From Chimonanthus salicifolius (taxonomy: Eukaryota; Streptophyta; Magnoliopsida; Laurales; Calycanthaceae), in the NCBI GenBank assembly GCA_013350335.1, contig CM023540.1, positions 24,469,175-24,533,174 of the forward strand: 64,000 bases of DNA, in the 5' to 3' direction. Shown here in pieces: positions 26,025 to 36,696 of this stretch (its first letter is position 1; each line of letters begins with the position of its first letter). Made by a program: the position numbers and the translations under genes. The notes beneath the pieces were generated by a model that saw only the letters and a program-made list of their open reading frames with translations, made no database searches and was not told the DNA's origin.

Positions 26025-29000
26025 TTCATAGCATTTTATGCATGCATTTATTTAACAAGCTCTATTGTTTTGCAGTACCAAAATTGCTTGAGGAAGTTCT
26101 ATTATAATACAGACACCCAAGTTCTTCTTTATCTAGCACGGACTCATTATGAGGCTGAACAATGGCAAGACTGCAAAAAAACTTTGCTTAGAGCCATCCA
26201 CTTGGCTCCATTCAAATTATACATTACGATTTGATGCTGGTGTTGCAATGCAGAAGTTCTCTGCATCTACTCTCCAGAAGACAAAGAGGTCAGCCGATGA
26301 GGTGTGTTGAAGCCATCATTTTTTTTCTGTTGATATCTTCTATATTTGGTGAAAGATATAGTTTCTTTTTATTTTATTTCTTTTAGCCTTTTTAGTAAGT
26401 GGATGAAAGATATAGTTTCTGCATTTCCAAACCAATATTTCCGGGGTTCATTTAGGCGTGTTGAAAAAAGGAGTAGGTGCAATGGGTTTCCCAACTCAAA
26501 TCATATAGCCATCCATTGGTGTTTCACATCATACGAGAAAGCAGGCCCCATTTATATGGATTTTCTACTCAAGCAAGAGTTAATTTAATTTTCCTCAGAA
26601 AGTGGTGAATGCACTAGTTTCACTAGAGTTGGGATGTCAGTGTCTTAAGACTCTGGTCCCCTTATTTATTGAGAACCGCCCTGGTTACTTCAGAGAACCA
26701 TTACTCTCTTTAAAGATGCTAATGCCGTCTTTAATGTTTTCATTCCTTGGGATAGGAATCAGGGGAAGGGTAGATATTTGCATTTGTACTTTAAAGCAGA
26801 AGTTAAAAGGAAGATGATTGGGAGACTGATGTTAAGGCAAGTAGGCCAAATGTGGCCGACGGTTAGAATAAAAAATCAGATAGGAAATTTCAATGGTTAT
26901 TCTCTAGGTCAGGCATGAGTTGTATATTGGATACTTCTTGGGTAATTGGATTAAGGGTGGAGTCGAAGGGATATTATTTATTCCAACTAGAGGAGGAGGG
27001 GAGCCTAGTGGGGTGATTGCTTGTGATTCTTGGATAGCATTAGTTTCTCAGCTCTCCTATGCTGTCTTCACATAGGCTTGCAATTATTTTACCTAAATGC
27101 TAATTTTTTTGTCCAATTATAATGTAAAAAGTTCTACTCCTAGTGCCTAAATCGGTAGAAGATGCAAGCGAAATAGCTACTGCTGGGTGTTCCTTCTCTG
27201 ATGGACCAATTAGTGAGCTTGATCTGTGGACTCCTTTGTCTTCTCACTTTCATGCTTGGTCTGAGGGAATAATCAGGTCTTTAATATGACTGGAGGTCCA
27301 TGGTTGCTAGTGGAGGTTAATTATTGGTCCATACCATGAACACTGAATACGCCAAAGCTTATATCCCTTCTGAAATACCTTTCGAATTGCTAAATATTGT
27401 AGAGATCCAAAATAGTGGATGGATAGGCAACCTATTTTCCACCTTAGGGATGGAGTGAATGGGTCAACCCCCCCTGTAGCTCTCCTATAAGTACCCCTTG
27501 TTTGCATCCTTTTCATGCATGTTTGGAGCTCCTCTCCCTCAAGCACTTGGAATTCTTGGAGAGTGTGAAAATTTCGATGGGAGACTTGGGTCTTTGAGCA
27601 TAATTAACTTTCATATGCTTTGGAACTTCATTCTATTCACACATACACGTTTCTATGTTGTTTGGAGTTTCTACTCCATTAATACTCAAAATTCTCAAGT
27701 TTTGTATCAAACCTTGTTCCATTAACAACAAGAACCTTGGTTTTGTTTGAAGTCCGTGAATACTGGTTCATCTTTCAACAAGCAGGTTGAGTCCTTGGAC
27801 CCCATTAGAGGATTTTTTTTTTTGAAATGGTAACTTTGATGTATTTAAAAGAGGGCACAAGAGGTGCTCCAAAAAGTGTGTTATGGACAAAAGAAAAGGG
27901 AGAAAACTAAACTCCCTAAAAACACAAATATAACAAGGAAAACACCTCACAAAGCCAAACATCTGAAAGTATAGACTAAAAGGAGAAAAGTAGGAGTCGT
28001 CACACTAAGAAACAAACAGTACATCAACCCAATACACCTCTTCCATGCACTGGTGATGTTAGAGATGGAGAAATCCTAGAAGAGGGATGCGGCCGACACG
28101 ACACATTTGCCTTTAAGCCTATGATAGACTTCTGACAGATCTTCCTCTTTGTATCGGAATGCTTTATTGTTGCATTCCTACCATAGACTCCAAATAGAGG
28201 AAAAGAAGCCAATTTCCACATAATTGAGAACCTGGAAGGACCTTTGAAAATCATCCAAGCATGGGAAAGATGGGCAACAGTGGAAGGCTTCATCCACTGA
28301 ACATCAAAAAGAGCCGAAGTAGAGCTCTAATTCAAAAAAGGAGAAAGGGCATTGGATGAGAAGGTGATCAACATCTTCAGAGGTTATTATATGCTACAGC
28401 TTATCACTAGCTGTGTATCACCATCTTTTAGCAGTTAGCTGCTGTATCTTCCATGTGTACTCTTAGTTCCAATAGTGAAACTGATCAAACTGATCTTCTT
28501 TTTCATTTCATGTTTTCTTGTTTTTTCCCTACTTTGTCCACCTGGCAGTGGTGGTAACCACCACTTTTCACTTTCATACTCTCTCCAATCTCCATGTAAA
28601 TGACTCCTAGGGATCTTTTTTAGGCTCTATTTTTCAGTACTTTCCAGGTGATAACACAAAACAGAAGAAGGTTTCACAGGATTAATTCTGTTTGATGCAT
28701 TTAAAAAGGTAAAACCCAAAAGAACATTCTGAAAGATGTATGCTGTTTTTTATGATGTTTACACATAAAAATTCATCATTTACAGACCTCAACGTGTTCT
28801 GTCATCCATGATTGATTAATGCTGCTCTTCTTTTTCAGGTACGCTCAACTGTAGCGGAGCTGAAAAATGCTGTCCGTGTCTTTAGTCAGTTGTCTGCTGC
28901 CAGCAGCTACCACTTTCATGGGTTTGATGAGAAGAAAATAGAAACACATGTTGGATATTGCAAGCATTTGCTGGATGCAGCTAAGGTTCATTGTGAGGCA

Positions 29001-32000
29001 GCTGAACGTGAAGAACAGCAGAACCGACAGAGACTAGAAGTTGCTCGTCAAGTTTCCTTGGCTGAGGAAGCTCGACGTAAGGCTGAAGAACAGAGGAAGT
29101 TTCAGGTCAGTTTATTTAAGGCCAAATTAGGTGTTGTGTTGTATGTTTTTACTGCAAATATGGACAAGTCTTTGGAAATTACATACTGATATAGTATTCT
29201 CTTGGTTTTAAATTTGGAACAGTTGGAGAGGAGAAAGCAAGAGGATGAGATAAAGCAACTGATGCAACAGGAAGAACATTTTGAGCGTGTAAAGGTTGGA
29301 AATCCTTTTGTCCTTTATAACACAGACTCAGTTTTCAAGAAACAAAAAGAAAAATTGTAGGCTGCCATTCATGTGCAACATCTGATGACCTATTTATCAT
29401 ATACTTGCCCAGCATAATTTATATAATTGTGTTTTTTTCATATATTATACTTCATCAAATTTATCTGATTGTTTCATAAAACCCTATATAATTGCATTTT
29501 CTACATGCAATACTGTTTTTCAATTTTGTATTAATATCGAAAGGTCAGCATGTTGGTTTTTGCAGTTTCCTCAAATCTGATTGCTTCTGTTAGTTGCATT
29601 GAGGAGCTGGAGTATGTTTGTGGAACTAATAGTGTATATAAATTTTAAGATGTTTCGTTTGGATCACTAGCCATGAGCTGAAGAATGCATCATAGAGCTA
29701 ATAATATATTAATATGTGAAGATGTGGATCTAAGTAATATGCAAAAATGGTAGAACTAACAATGAACCACGTCTGAAATGTGGAACTCATAAAAAAATAC
29801 AGAACTGATAAATTAGGATGCTTAATTGCTATCGGCAAATCAGTTTCAGATCTAGCATCCTGTTTATTTCCCATTTAGGAGAGTTTGGAATTTCATCAAC
29901 ATACAAGTGATAATTCATGTTTTGAAGTACATGGACAGACTATCATGTAGGCCTAACTTGGGGGGTTTGGATGTGATGTAAGAATAGAGATTCCCTATTC
30001 AAGTGGAGTAAGAGATAGGTAGAGAATGAGTATCTCTCAGATCTCATTTTCGGCACTCTTTCCCATGGCTCGGCCATTGATACTGAGTTGCATGCTCTCT
30101 GGAGAGTGGTTATGATGATGGAGGAATTAGGTGCTTCCAGGGGTATCTTGGAAGGTGACTCAAAGTTCATTTTGGGATGGGCTTCGGTTGTTAGCTGTCC
30201 TTGGAAAGTTTTGGATAAAGTGGACATGATTCGGCAGGCTATTCTCTCGAATGGTGTCTCTGTATCGTGGGCCCCTAGAGGGGGGCTAATTCAGTAGCGG
30301 ATGATTTGGCTAGACAGGGGTTGATTTCTAACTTTGAAATTGTATACAGGCATGTAATTTTGGGGGTGTGATGGCCTGCTGTATATTTTGATGTGTGTGT
30401 ATTCTTCCTTTCTTTCCTTTTTTGAATAAATTGTTACCTTTCAAAAAAAAGAAGAAGAAGAGAGGATAAGATTTTTCCTGTTTGCAATTTACTTGAGAAC
30501 CTTAATGAGTGGAGAATGTTAAAATAAGTGCCGCATTTTAATAGAGAAACTTGGTTTTCATTGGTAAAAATCATTCTTTCATTAGGTTTCAGGAAAAAAG
30601 CCCGGACAGTGGGGTCTACTTTTTTCCTCTATAGCATGGTGCCACAAAGGGGGAATCCTGTTTAATGATAAAAACCTTTGTCTCATAGTTTTTGTTTCAT
30701 CCAAATGACTGTGAGATCATTGCAGGGGCCAATTACAGTAGATCGCAACAGTTTGTTTCATTTTACTTAAGTAGTATGTTATATATTTGGTTAGTTTATT
30801 TTGGAAAAAAAAAAATCTGTATCAGTAGATCAGTTCTACAATCACTTAATTCAATGGGCCTTTTTGTATCAGTTAAGTGCCAACCAGAGTTCAGAAAAGC
30901 AACTATTTCTTGGAATCAGCTAGGTCTTCTCATGCCATAAGCAGTTTCAAGTTCTTATTATGTACTTGCAAATAGATAGCATCGATGTTGATCACAAATT
31001 TTAGATACGGGCATGGCAGCCTCAAAGGGGCTGTCAGTCTGCTTATACAGCATGTACTGACATAGCGACTCAATTACATCATATTTATTATTTATTGGCG
31101 TACATGACAATTATTTGTGAAAGAATATTTCAAAAGAGGGTAACTCATACAAGGTCTTTTCCTGTACTTGTGCTTGCATGAGCATGAGTTTTATCAATGG
31201 TTGGTTACATGGTTCATGTTATACAACTTCCCTGATTGACCGTTATACCATGTTGCCCCATTCAATGAAAAATGCAAGTTCATACATGCACATGTACGTG
31301 AGATTTTTTAAATTCGTACCACTCAATGGAAAAGTGTGCATATAAGGGTCTACTCATGTAAGTACTTGGAGGATTCATGCACTTTTTGCCAACCTGCGTA
31401 ATCTGTCTATTTTACAGTCTGCTACAGCTACAAATAAATAAATAAAATTCAAATTCCTTGTTTCAGTGGTTATGATCCTACATCTTTCATCTCTCCTTGT
31501 GACCCTCTAAAAACTTATCCATGTTAATGTAGTGCGGCTTTTGTGCTTTGTTATTGACAGGAGCAATGGAAAGTTAGTCTTCCTGTGTCTGGTAGTAAGC
31601 GGAAAGACAAGTCGCAGGTAGAAGATGAGGAAGGTGCACATGGTGAAAAGAAGAGGAGGAAAGGAGGGAAAAAGAGAAAGAAAGACAAGAATGAGAAGGC
31701 ACATTATGGGGATGAAGCTGAAAATGACATGGATGAGCACGAGGAAATGGAAGCTGCAAATATGACTGATGATCAACAAGAGGACGGAGCAGAGAATGCT
31801 CAGGATCTTCTTGTAGCTGCTGGTCTTGAAGATTCTGATGCTGAAGAGGACACGGTAAATTGTGTTCATGTTTGTGCCTGTTTTTTCTTTGTCTGTTTTG
31901 GGTGTGTGGCTTTTTTGATTTGGTGATTATTTAATTGATTGGAAAGAAAAGAATACACACACCCCCAAAAAAAAAAGGAAAAGAAAAAACAGGAAAAGAA

Positions 32001-34137
32001 AAGGCTAAATAGCAAACAAAGGCACCCCATTCCCTTGAGAGACCCCAATCAAAACAACTCCCTCCAAGATCTGGTTACATGGTGCTTCAGATCCACAGCC
32101 TTCTTTGCTAGACTGTCAGCCCTTCATTAGCTGACCTCAAGATGTGAACCACTTCACAATTGTTCCGGCTGATTACCATTCTCACCTCTTCTATTTTGTC
32201 TTAAAGCCTCCATAGGACACAGGGATCATTTAGCCCACCGCGTTACGACCAAAGAATCCCCCTCAACCGCATTACTCCCTTCATCAATTTCTAAATATTG
32301 CAATATTTAGAAATTGGGTGAAGTCTGTACCTTCTCTTCCAATATTGCAATATTAAACATTTGGACAACCAGCTATGTGGTGAGAACACATATTGATCAA
32401 TTGTGATATTGGCCAAATTTCCATACATAATGTTTTTGTGGCAAGTGAAAAGTCATGAGCCTACTGCCTTTCCTCAACCTTAATATTCTGATATTTGCCA
32501 AGAATTTCAGTATTTAGATTTAGATTTGCAAGTTTCAATGGAAAATGTGCTATAGCTTGCAAGGTTCCTGTCAAATGTATTTGGATCTCCAGATGCATGT
32601 CAGATAGAATATATCATATTCATAATTATCATTATAATCATCCAAGCCTTTCTCCATTTACCTGGGGTCAACTTTTTGAGTTCTGATTTTTCCTTAATCC
32701 TTTCAGCAGTCATTTTACTGTTACCCAATACATCTTACCCTAAGCATTGCAATAATAAGCATGTTCATCATTGTAAACTATAAGTAAAATCATTCATCCC
32801 ATCTATCTGGGGTTGGTTTCTTAGTTCTACTTCTCCAGTCAATCTATAGAAAGTGTTCTTTGTCATTTCAGTCCATCATGTTCTTTCTTTTTAACATTAA
32901 TGCCTATCTAGATATTGGATTTAGAACTCATGTAGCAAGTCAACTACACTAAAGCCACAACAAGTCAATTTCACCATCATCTGATCCTAACTAGCACTTG
33001 GTAACCAAATGGGTCTAGGCCTACCACCCCAGCAACCATCTTGCTCATGATGCCCATATTCTTAGAATTTTGTGCATAATTTTATATCTAGATTTGCATC
33101 TTTGTCATCATCTCAGTTGAAACCTTATCCATCCAACTTGGGTCATCACCCAATTTAAGTCTTAAGTCCACCAATTCACAATCTAATATCACCATCGTCG
33201 TCGTCATCATCTCTGTTCTTCTTTCTAGGGTTAGACTTCTAAAGAAAAATTATAACATACCTATCCAGGGTTTATCTTGTCTATCTAGGATTTTCCCACA
33301 ATTTTTACGTACTGACATGCATACATAAATACACAACCTTTCGCTTAATTTGATGCACCACTAATCTATCATATGAGGCTCCACTAGCCTGTCTCTATTG
33401 AAGCTACCCTGCTCTGATCCTATTACAACATCCGCATTTACACCCAGATGTCAGAACTCATCATTGTCATTGTGTCAAGATTGGTAACAAGATGTCAGTG
33501 TTAGAACTTAATACAGTGTGGTCAAGTTTGACATGGTAGGTTCAGTTACTACTACGACAGATATTTAATTGATTAGAAGCACATCTGGCTCTTCATTTTT
33601 TCCCCTTCACACTCAAAATGTCAGAACTCATCACTGTCATTGTATCCAGTCAAGATTGGCAACAAGATGTCACCTCTAGTACCAAATATGGTGTGGTCAA
33701 CTTTGATCTGGTAGGCTCAATTACTGCTACTGGAATTATTTAATTGTTGAGAATCAGAAGCACAGCTATGAAAACCACTGATTCAGGAAAGTGTTAGGAA
33801 TGTAATATGGCATGTGATTTTGATTAAATTGCACCTTTTTCAAAACTAACTGGTCTCTAACATTTGTTGTTTTTTCTTTTTCTTTTTGTTATTATTACTT
33901 TTTTGGGGGGGGATGAAGGCACCATCAGCGGCAATAAACCGTCGGAGAAGGGCATGGTCAGAATCTGATGATGATGAGCCATTGGATAGGATGGCACGGG
34001 AGCGCAGCCCACTAGCTGGTGATCGAGAGAACTCAGCTGAGTTACCTGAAAGCGATGGAGAAGTCAGAGAAAATGAGTTTGGAGACGATGAAAGTGACAA
34101 ACCGAACAGAGATGCAGGTGATGATGATGAGGATTGA
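10033..34137 (+). CDS. CTR9: RNA polymerase-associated protein CTR9 homologue (VIP6/ELF8), PAF1 complex; frameshift in exon 20
   Basis: CTR9 is the TPR scaffold of the nuclear PAF1 complex, which travels with RNA polymerase II and promotes histone H2B ubiquitination and H3K4/K36 methylation; in Arabidopsis it is VIP6/ELF8, needed for FLC expression. I place 24 exons: 10033-10173, 12992-13058, 13213-13407, 14083-14183, 16735-16788, 16949-17065, 17190-17253, 17385-17599, 17695-17779, 19330-19430, 19534-19626, 20688-20756, 21796-21888, 22077-22343, 23816-23896, 23995-24153, 24311-24406, 25671-25772, 25865-25972, 26076-26301, 28839-29105, 29223-29294, 31561-31854, 33919-34137. Phases agree at every junction. 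TPR repeats fill residues of about 60-810, a charged coiled coil 860-925, a KKRRKGGKKRKK-type nuclear signal near 955-970, and an acidic Ser/Asp-rich tail to about 1094 (Arabidopsis is close to 1090). One extra T at 26211-26212 puts a TGA at 26232-26234. Introns 6 and 19 have GC donors. Confidence 0.93.
10456..10527 (+). pseudogene. tRNA-Lys(CTT)-like relic
   Basis: Within CTR9 intron 1 the sequence GCTCAGTGGGTAGAGC matches a tRNA D-arm. It is followed by GGGTCTTAGT in the position of a CTT anticodon loop and a weak T-arm (GTGGTGCAAACC instead of GTGGGTTCGAGCC). GTGC at 10456 can pair with GCAC at 10523-10526 as an acceptor-stem remnant. The eroded T-arm (B box) argues against a working gene. 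It may be a tRNA pseudogene or the head of a tRNA-derived SINE. Confidence 0.5.
13705..13766 (-). mobile_element. 62-bp LINE 3'-end stub with perfect 13-bp target duplication
   Basis: A T run followed by GAATGGTGATTAAATTAAT is the reverse complement of the local L1-family 3' end. ATGGTACTTAATT occurs at 13692-13704 and again at 13767-13779, immediately flanking the insert. It is an extremely 5'-truncated retroposition in CTR9 intron 3. Confidence 0.65.
15060..15515 (+). mobile_element. RTE-type LINE 3' fragment
   Basis: The plus strand, with frameshifts, reads MLYRVECWAMKKRQ, TRMLRWMSGITLKDRVRND, then FEWFGHVSRLPNKTLVHRVE, GTKRRGRPLKTWSEG and DCRVID-type text (NCRVIDGMVYDRVNW). This is the C-terminal end of plant RTE-type reverse transcriptase. 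It ends with CAACCCCAGATAAATGAA and a GATGATGATG tail. It lies in CTR9 intron 4 and shares family with 1148-1455. Confidence 0.75.
17972..18740 (-). mobile_element. 5'-truncated L1-type LINE with RNase H domain
   Basis: The minus strand encodes a LINE RNase H domain in two overlapping pieces. VMKFNVDGAAREKPGPTVMG with GVLRNHNG (about 18480-18560) is the first catalytic-Asp strand. EAELLNIKKALTLW and VIEGDSANPIKWA follow at about 18310-18430. The 3' end is GTTACCGCTAAAAAAA in minus orientation at 17972-17990. ACTCTCTCTC flanks both ends (17956 and 18741), a possible target duplication in simple sequence. It lies in CTR9 intron 9 and is disrupted by a frame change. Confidence 0.75.
19131..19185 (-). 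mobile_element. 55-bp LINE 3'-end stub with perfect 16-bp target duplication
   Basis: The insert, read on the minus strand, ends TTGTTACCTCTCAAAAAATA, the L1-family terminus of this window. GATGTCACTGTTTATT is present at 19115-19130 and 19186-19201 without mismatch. It is a retroposition event cut to almost nothing but the 3' end, in CTR9 intron 9. Confidence 0.75.
21248..21341. repeat. Compound microsatellite (TA)n-(GA)n
   Basis: About 66 bases of TA dinucleotides are followed directly by about 27 bases of GA dinucleotides, in CTR9 intron 12. Such arrays are unstable, so the length here may vary between individuals or be affected by assembly. Confidence 0.95.
21389..21472. repeat. Tandem duplication, 42-bp period
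   Basis: The block beginning TATATTTTTTGTGATACAAA at 21389 is repeated at 21431 with one substitution in the shared region. It lies in CTR9 intron 12, shortly after the compound microsatellite. Confidence 0.85.
22349..22380. repeat. (TC)n microsatellite just inside CTR9 intron 14
   Basis: Sixteen TC units begin five bases after the GT of the intron 14 donor (AAG then GTCGG). The repeat therefore abuts the splice donor. Confidence 0.95.
22783..23013 (-). mobile_element. LINE 3' end, minus orientation
   Basis: TTTTTTTGAAACGGTAAC at 22783 is the reverse complement of the L1-family terminus GTTACCGTTTCA plus poly(A). ATCAGCAT occurs just left of the T run and again at about 23015, a possible 8-bp target duplication that would set the size at about 230 bp. 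No coding remnant is recognisable. Confidence 0.45.
24547..24642. repeat. Inverted-repeat (MITE-like) element
   Basis: TGTCATTTGAATTCAT at 24547-24562 is the exact reverse complement of 24627-24642. The symmetry extends inward imperfectly (CTTTCAAAAA against TTGAAAAATG, and GGATTTT stretches). The 96-bp fold lies in CTR9 intron 17. No target duplication is clear. Confidence 0.55.
25979..26022. repeat. (TC)n microsatellite just inside CTR9 intron 19
   Basis: Twenty-two TC units start directly after the six-base GC donor (ATG then GCAAGT). It is the second case in this gene of a CT repeat pressed against a donor site. Confidence 0.95.
26590..27130 (+). other. Possible retroelement coding relic in CTR9 intron 20
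   Basis: Broken plus-strand reading gives VFNVFIPWDRNQGKGRYLHL near 26725-26790, which resembles the RNP1-like part of an RRM, as in some LINE ORF1 proteins. Other parts are unrecognised. No poly(A) end or target duplication was found, so origin and limits are uncertain. Confidence 0.25.
27817..28400 (-). mobile_element. L1-type LINE 3' part, minus orientation
   Basis: A T run at 27809-27820 followed by GAAATGGTAACTTTGATG is the reverse complement of the family terminus (GTTACCATTTCA). The minus strand at 28024-28293 has PLFGVYGRNATIKHSDTKRK, close to the 'W-lab-WxxRNxRIF' segment that follows the zinc-binding region in plant L1 proteins. It lies in CTR9 intron 20. The right limit is estimated. 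Confidence 0.55.
29945..30446 (+). mobile_element. 5'-truncated L1-type LINE with RNase H end
   Basis: The plus strand encodes ELHALWRVVMMMEELGASRG then ILEGDSKFILGWA, SCPWKVLDKVDMIRQAIL and, after a one-base shift, SVADDLARQGLI. This is the second half of a LINE RNase H domain, including the EGDS and VADxLA motifs. It ends GTTACCTTTCA with an A run at 30441-30449. It lies in CTR9 intron 22. The left limit is approximate. Confidence 0.75.
31912..32285 (-). mobile_element. L1-type LINE 3' part with RNase H motif, minus orientation
   Basis: On the minus strand VEGDSLVVTRWAK and RADSLAKKAVDLKHHV are RNase H motifs in the usual order. The family-like end GGTGATTA in the plus sense follows a T run at 31912, matching the 62-bp stub at 13705. 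It begins about 60 bases after CTR9 exon 23, in intron 23. The right limit is approximate. Confidence 0.6.
32286..32315. repeat. Perfect 30-bp palindrome
   Basis: AATTTCTAAATATTG is followed with no spacer by its exact reverse complement CAATATTTAGAAATT, in CTR9 intron 23. Part of the core (ATTGCAATATT) recurs at about 32344. It could be a recombination junction or the ends of two small inverted elements; function is unknown. Confidence 0.85.
32620..33245 (-). mobile_element. Several RTE-type LINE tails, minus orientation
   Basis: Three short segments look like RTE 3' ends read backwards: around 32635-32690 (AATCATCCAAGCCT, then ACCTGGGGTCAAC), around 32788-32845 (CATCCCATCTATCTGGGGTT) and a more decayed one around 33115-33230 with TCATCATC runs. 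No reverse transcriptase coding remains. They lie in CTR9 intron 23; limits are approximate. Confidence 0.45.
33451..33790. repeat. Imperfect 170-bp tandem duplication
   Basis: TCAGAACTCATCA at 33451 recurs at 33621. Both copies then share CAAGATTGG-AACAAGATGTCA, GTGTGGTCAA-TTTGA, GGTAGG-TCA and ATTTAATTG, with several substitutions and small gaps. It lies in CTR9 intron 23, shortly before the last exon. Confidence 0.75.
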
Positions 34138-36696
34138 GGAAGATGGTGACTGGACAGTGCACTTGAAGAGTGAAAGTAAGATCCTTTTAACAGTGGAGGC
34201 ACATCGAATTGTATTTTTACTTGTGTAAGTACAGTTCAGTTATTGTGTATCAATGTCTTTTACTGTGAAAATGTGCCCTTGAATTCTTGTATTTTGAAGG
34301 TGATGAATATGAATTCAGGGTTACACAAAACTGGGGCCTATGTATCCTTCATTGGTTTCCGTGGTAATTGCAAGTGATTTTTGCTACGAAATGTGACATT
34401 TTTCCTGCCTCTCTGTGACACGATCGAGTGCGTTTGATTGCATTTTGTTTTCTTTGAGGATGGTGCCGCCCACAACCCTGTTAGAACCATTTCAAAGGGA
34501 AAAAACACCCAGAAATCTAAAAGAGGGGTTTAAAAGATCATCACTTGCATGTTTCTTGCTGGCATGTTGTTGCCCAACAAAAACACCAAGAGGCAGTGTT
34601 TTTTAGGCATTGCTTTAGAATCCCACGGACCCACCAGTGGAAGTGGAACTGGACTCAGAAAGAGAACTGAGCACTGCCCTTGCTTCAATTAGCCGGTCAA
34701 GGTTGGTTCAGTTTGTTCAAAGGCCAGTCTAAATGGTTCAATTATAAAGTTTTATGGTTATTGTATAGTTCTAGATTTGATTCTTTTTTAATTTAACTTC
34801 ACAGTTCTGACCAATTTTTACTGAGGCACCCACCAAAATGGATTGTTCTCCATTTTAACCTTAATAACACATTAGATGGTCCATCCATTGATATGAACTA
34901 TTGTCATGATGTGAATGTTAAACCAAAGCTAGGATTAATTTGAGAAATTCTTGCAATTGCAAATGGAGTATGAATAAGAGAATGACCCAAAAAACAATGA
35001 TATTTTTTTTTTTCTTAGTAGATTTGTATGAATAGGGTGTGGGTAAAATTGATCTATTGACCTTATTGTGGTAGGATGATCATTAAATATCACCCAATTA
35101 ATACTGATTGTGTAATTATCACGTTTTTAGGTGCATTGAGTGCTACTAATTGTATTATCATCCTTGAACTAGCTAGGGAAGAGTGAAGCCGACCAGCACC
35201 CTTGAACTAGCTAGGGAAGAGTGAAACCGACCAGCACCATGCCAGCATGTGCAACTTCAAGGATGCCTAAAACTGGGTATTCAACAATTCCATTTGGTCA
35301 ACTTTGCATAATAATCTATTCATTCTTGTCCTGAGATGCCTGAAAATGGGTATTCAAAAAGATGTGTTCTGACTTGGACTCAGCTGGCAATATGATCAGT
35401 TAGCCATGGCCCACTTGGTTCTTTTAACCTGCAGCATTCGATCAGTGAGTCTTAACTGAGAGGACCCATGTAGATAACATCCTCATCATCAATCACTTAC
35501 TTCAACGAGAGAACTGGAATGCATGGACAAGAATAAATTATATTTATCATTACCAACCTGTAATCTAATGCTATGAGATTTAGTATTTAACTAAATATAT
35601 TTAATATTCAGCATTCTACCATTTTAAATGTACGACCTCATGTGAGACCCACTTGATCATGAATCTAAACCGTTTAAATTATCATTTTCATGAGGGTTTA
35701 AGTCAATGAAATTATCATTTTCTCTTTTTTAACTTAAATTCAACTTGATTGGACATCCATTTTACTTGCTCACGATAGTATTGAGGATGATGGATAACTC
35801 ACTCAAATAAAATATAGCGTGTATCAGACAATATTTTGGCATCTAAATAGCTGATATACATGACACCGGTGCCCCTGTCAATTTTAGAGAAATGATTAGT
35901 GGATCTTTAAAAGTGGGTTTGGAGTGCAACCAAGGCCTTAAGGGTGGAAAACTAATAAAGAATTAGACTAATAAAACATATTCCCAAAATATGTTATTAG
36001 ATTAATAATAAGTCCTACAAATTTAAATTCATTTGATAGGTAATTACATGGATATGTACTATATAAAATTTCACTATCAATTGATCCAAATTATATAATC
36101 TCGGCCTTTATATTTTAATGAGTATGTGCCATTGATTTTTAAAAGTTTAAAATCAAGAGATACATCATCAAATGAAAATAAAACTTTATATAAGAATCTA
36201 TTTTTTTCGTATAAAAACTATTTCTATGGACTTCTTTACGTTAGATCTATAAAATCGACATTAAAAATTTATCCAACAAAATGAGCATTAAAAGTTTATT
36301 TTTACCGAGTCTTAACATTTTTCAAGAATAATGCCCCTTTTACCTTCCATTTGTACAGATCAGAAATAACATTTCTCCTCTGTTTTTCGTTTACTCTCTG
36401 CGTTTCTCTGTTTTTTCCCCTTTCTTCCTTCTCTTCTTTGCGAAGAGTTTGAAAGAGAGACTCTTGACAAGAAGAGAAGTGGAGAGGAGCAGAAAGAGAC
36501 CATTTCATTTCAGAAAAGAAAGAAAAGAAGAAGAAGAAGAAGAGGAAGAGAACAGAAAAAACAGAGGAAGACAAGAACACAAGAAATCTCTTCGAAAACC
36601 AAGAAATTCCTGAAAAATAATCAAAACCCAGATGCAGATTCCTCCCAAAAACCCAAATCGCAATCGTCCATAAAACGCCACCTCCACACTGTCCTC
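34138..36696. other. Intergenic region between CTR9 and the small membrane-protein gene
   Basis: The first few hundred bases are presumably the CTR9 3' untranslated region; no strong AATAAA signal stands out. A 38-bp tandem duplication is at 35163-35238. About 36470-36560 is a purine-rich GAAGAAGAAG stretch that probably belongs to the 5' leader of the next gene. No credible coding sequence is seen. Confidence 0.6.
35163..35238. repeat. Tandem duplication, 38-bp period
   Basis: CTTGAACTAGCTAGGGAAGA and the following 18 bases occur twice in direct succession (35163 and 35201) with a single G to A difference. It is intergenic. Confidence 0.9.

Noticed and set aside
31507..31869. 120-codon minus-strand ORF
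   Set aside because: It is antisense to CTR9 exon 23, whose Lys/Glu-rich coding leaves the other strand open.
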